In this document: piece after piece, positions 62,671 through 64,000 of the stretch | How positions within the stretch are numbered: position 1 is the first letter of the stretch | Layout: each line of letters starts with the position of its first letter | NCBI GenBank assembly: GCA_003674045.1 | Contig: PENC01000011.1 | Location: forward strand, 124,001-188,000 | Direction of reading: 5' to 3' | DNA length: 64,000 bases | From: Streptomyces griseocarneus | GTDB taxonomy: Bacteria > Actinomycetota > Actinomycetes > Streptomycetales > Streptomycetaceae | Notes under the pieces: model-generated | The model's database searches: none | What the model was told of the DNA's origin: nothing | The model's input: only the letters and a program-made list of their open reading frames with translations | Translations under genes and position numbers: made by a program

Positions 62671-64000
62671 TCACTCCTGCGGAATGCCCCGCGCGTCCGC
62701 GTGCGCCAGCTCCGAGTGCTTGTAGGAGTACGAGAAGTAGACGACCATCCCCACCACGAACCAGACGGCAAATCGCAGCCATGTCTGCCAGGCGAGGTAA
62801 GTGATCAGCCAGATCGAGGCCGCGACCCCCACGCCGGGCACCAGCGGCATCCCCGGGCAGCGGAAGGAACGCGGCAGCTCCGGCCGCTTGTAGCGGAGCA
62901 CGATCACCGCTGTGCACACCACGGCGAAGGCCAGCAGGATGCCGATGTTCGTCAGCTCGGCGGCCTCCCCGATGGGCACCAGGCCCGCGATGGCCGCCGA
63001 CGCCACGCCCACGATCCAGGTGACCCGCGTCGGCACGTGCCGCGTGGGGTGCGTCTTCGCGAACCACTTCGGCAGCAGCCCGTCCCGGCTCATGGCGAAC
63101 CACACCCGGGTGACACCCAGCATGAAGGTGAACATGACGGTGAGAATGCCGATGATCGCCCCGACCGCGATGACGTCCGCGATGCCGTTCAGCCCCACCG
63201 ACTTGAAGGCCGTGGAGAAGCCGCTCTTCTTGTCGATGTCCTTGTAGCTCTGCATGCCCGTCAGCACCAGGCAGGCCAGCACGTACAGCACCATCGAGAC
63301 GGCCAGCGAGTAGAGGATCGCCTTCGGCATGTGGCGCTGCGCGTCCTTGGACTCCTCCGCGGCCGTCGACATCGCGTCGTAGCCGAACACCGCGAAGAAG
63401 ACCGTGGCCGCGCCCGTGAAGGCACCGCTGACCCCGAACGGGAAGAAGGGCGTGTAGTGCGAGGACTTCACATGGAAGAAGCCCACCCCGATCACCAGCA
63501 GGACCACCAGGACCTTCAGCACCACCACGATCGTCTCGAACCGGGCCGCGCTCTTGATGCCCATGTTCAGCAGCCAGGCGATCAGCAGGCACAGCAGCGC
63601 CGCGAACAGGTCGACCCGGTGGCCCGCCCCCGTCCCCGGCGCGCCCAGCATCCACTTCGGCAGCTCGGCGTTCATCTCCCCGAGCAGGAAGTTGATGTAA
63701 CCGGAGATGCCGATCGCCACGACCGCGACGATCGCCGTGTACTCCAACAGCAGGTCCCAGCCGATGAACCAGCCGCCGATCTCGCCGAGCACGGCGTAGC
63801 CGTACGTGTAGGCCGACCCGGCCCGCGGGATCAGGCCCGCGAACTCCGCGTACGAGAAGGCCGCGGCCGCGCTCGCCACGCCCGCGATGAGGAAGGAGAC
63901 GAGCACGGCGGGACCGGCGACGCCGTTGGCGATCGTCCCGGCCAGGCTGAAGATGCCCGCGCCGATGATGCCGCCGACGCCGATGGCCGTCAGCTGCCAC
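62671..64000 (-). CDS. APC-family cationic amino-acid permease (5' truncated by window edge)
   Basis: At least 443 residues; the frame stays open to base 64000 (QLTAIGVGGIIGAGIFSL, the first APC helix), so only a short N-terminus is missing. Further marks: FSYAEFAGLIPRAGSAYTYGYAVLGE, FFAVFGYDAMSTAAEESKDAQRHMPKAI, VTRVWFAMSRDGLLPKWFAKTHPTRHVP and RSFRCPGMPLVP. This is the cationic amino acid transporter (CAT/YfnA-like) subfamily, with about twelve helices. It is convergent with the fpg-like gene, 21 bases apart. Confidence 0.92.
   Translation of the reverse strand, partial: WQLTAIGVGGIIGAGIFSLAGTIANGVAGPAVLVSFLIAGVASAAAAFSYAEFAGLIPRAGSAYTYGYAVLGEIGGWFIGWDLLLEYTAIVAVVAIGISGYINFLLGEMNAELPKWMLGAPGTGAGHRVDLFAALLCLLIAWLLNMGIKSAARFETIVVVLKVLVVLLVIGVGFFHVKSSHYTPFFPFGVSGAFTGAATVFFAVFGYDAMSTAAEESKDAQRHMPKAILYSLAVSMVLYVLACLVLTGMQSYKDIDKKSGFSTAFKSVGLNGIADVIAVGAIIGILTVMFTFMLGVTRVWFAMSRDGLLPKWFAKTHPTRHVPTRVTWIVGVASAAIAGLVPIGEAAELTNIGILLAFAVVCTAVIVLRYKRPELPRSFRCPGMPLVPGVGVAASIWLITYLAWQTWLRFAVWFVVGMVVYFSYSYKHSELAHADARGIPQE

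Overview
The window is high-GC DNA with strong third-position GC bias, many GTG starts and tightly packed operons. It looks like a Streptomyces (or close relative) chromosome core: it holds a chaplin, a SigB-family sigma factor, an RsbU-like PAS/GAF/PP2C phosphatase, a DUF4360 secreted protein, a MAB_1171c-type membrane protein and a large aerobic-type cobalamin gene set. I see no prophage, insertion sequence, CRISPR array, tRNA or rRNA.

Layout. 1-4.1 kb: end of a D,D-carboxypeptidase; a tiny ORF coupled to an ABC exporter; a small Pro-rich membrane protein; a structured leader; a DUF4360 secreted protein. 4.3-7.2 kb: an RsbW-like ATPase and an RsbU-like phosphatase. 7.3-13.5 kb: an allene-oxide-cyclase-like secreted protein and the ribose operon rbsR-A-C-B-K (minus strand) with LacI-type operators. 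13.6-33 kb: corrin biosynthesis (cobM, cobL, cbiD, cobK, cobIJ fusion, cobH, cobG, cobN) with a cobalamin riboswitch before cobN. It is interrupted by a stand-alone tsaD, a zinc-ribbon SDR protein, a His-tailed chaplin, a SigB-family sigma gene and a phosphoketolase with a SigB-type promoter. 33-41 kb: a VWA/partner membrane pair, a secreted trypsin-like protease, an XRE regulator-ImmA protease-membrane protein operon, a P450 and a YIP1 protein. 41-49 kb: an APC permease, a second cobalamin riboswitch driving a NiCoT cobalt/nickel transporter, an epimerase, a YidB-like protein, an ArsR-type regulator, a PAF-acetylhydrolase-like enzyme, a VOC and an ACT protein. 49-52 kb: cyanate locus cynR / cynT-cynS-deaminase. 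52-62.6 kb: a two-component system next to GT2, DUF2064 and methyltransferase genes, a UvrA-like ATPase, a GT87-like mannosyltransferase, a molybdopterin oxidoreductase, a small membrane ORF and an Fpg/Nei glycosylase. The window ends inside an APC amino-acid permease.

How genes connect. The corrin enzymes cover the ring steps from precorrin-2 to hydrogenobyrinate plus the CobN chelatase subunit; cobalt supply (NiCoT) is tied in by the second riboswitch. The partner chelatase subunits, CobB and CobO are not in the window. At least seven copies of a roughly 85-bp dispersed intergenic element, carrying a terminator-like hairpin, sit mostly at 3' ends or convergent junctions. The two divergent intergenic regions of the 52-62 kb glycosyltransferase/molybdoenzyme locus share a 19-bp identical sequence, suggesting one regulon, possibly under the adjacent response regulator.
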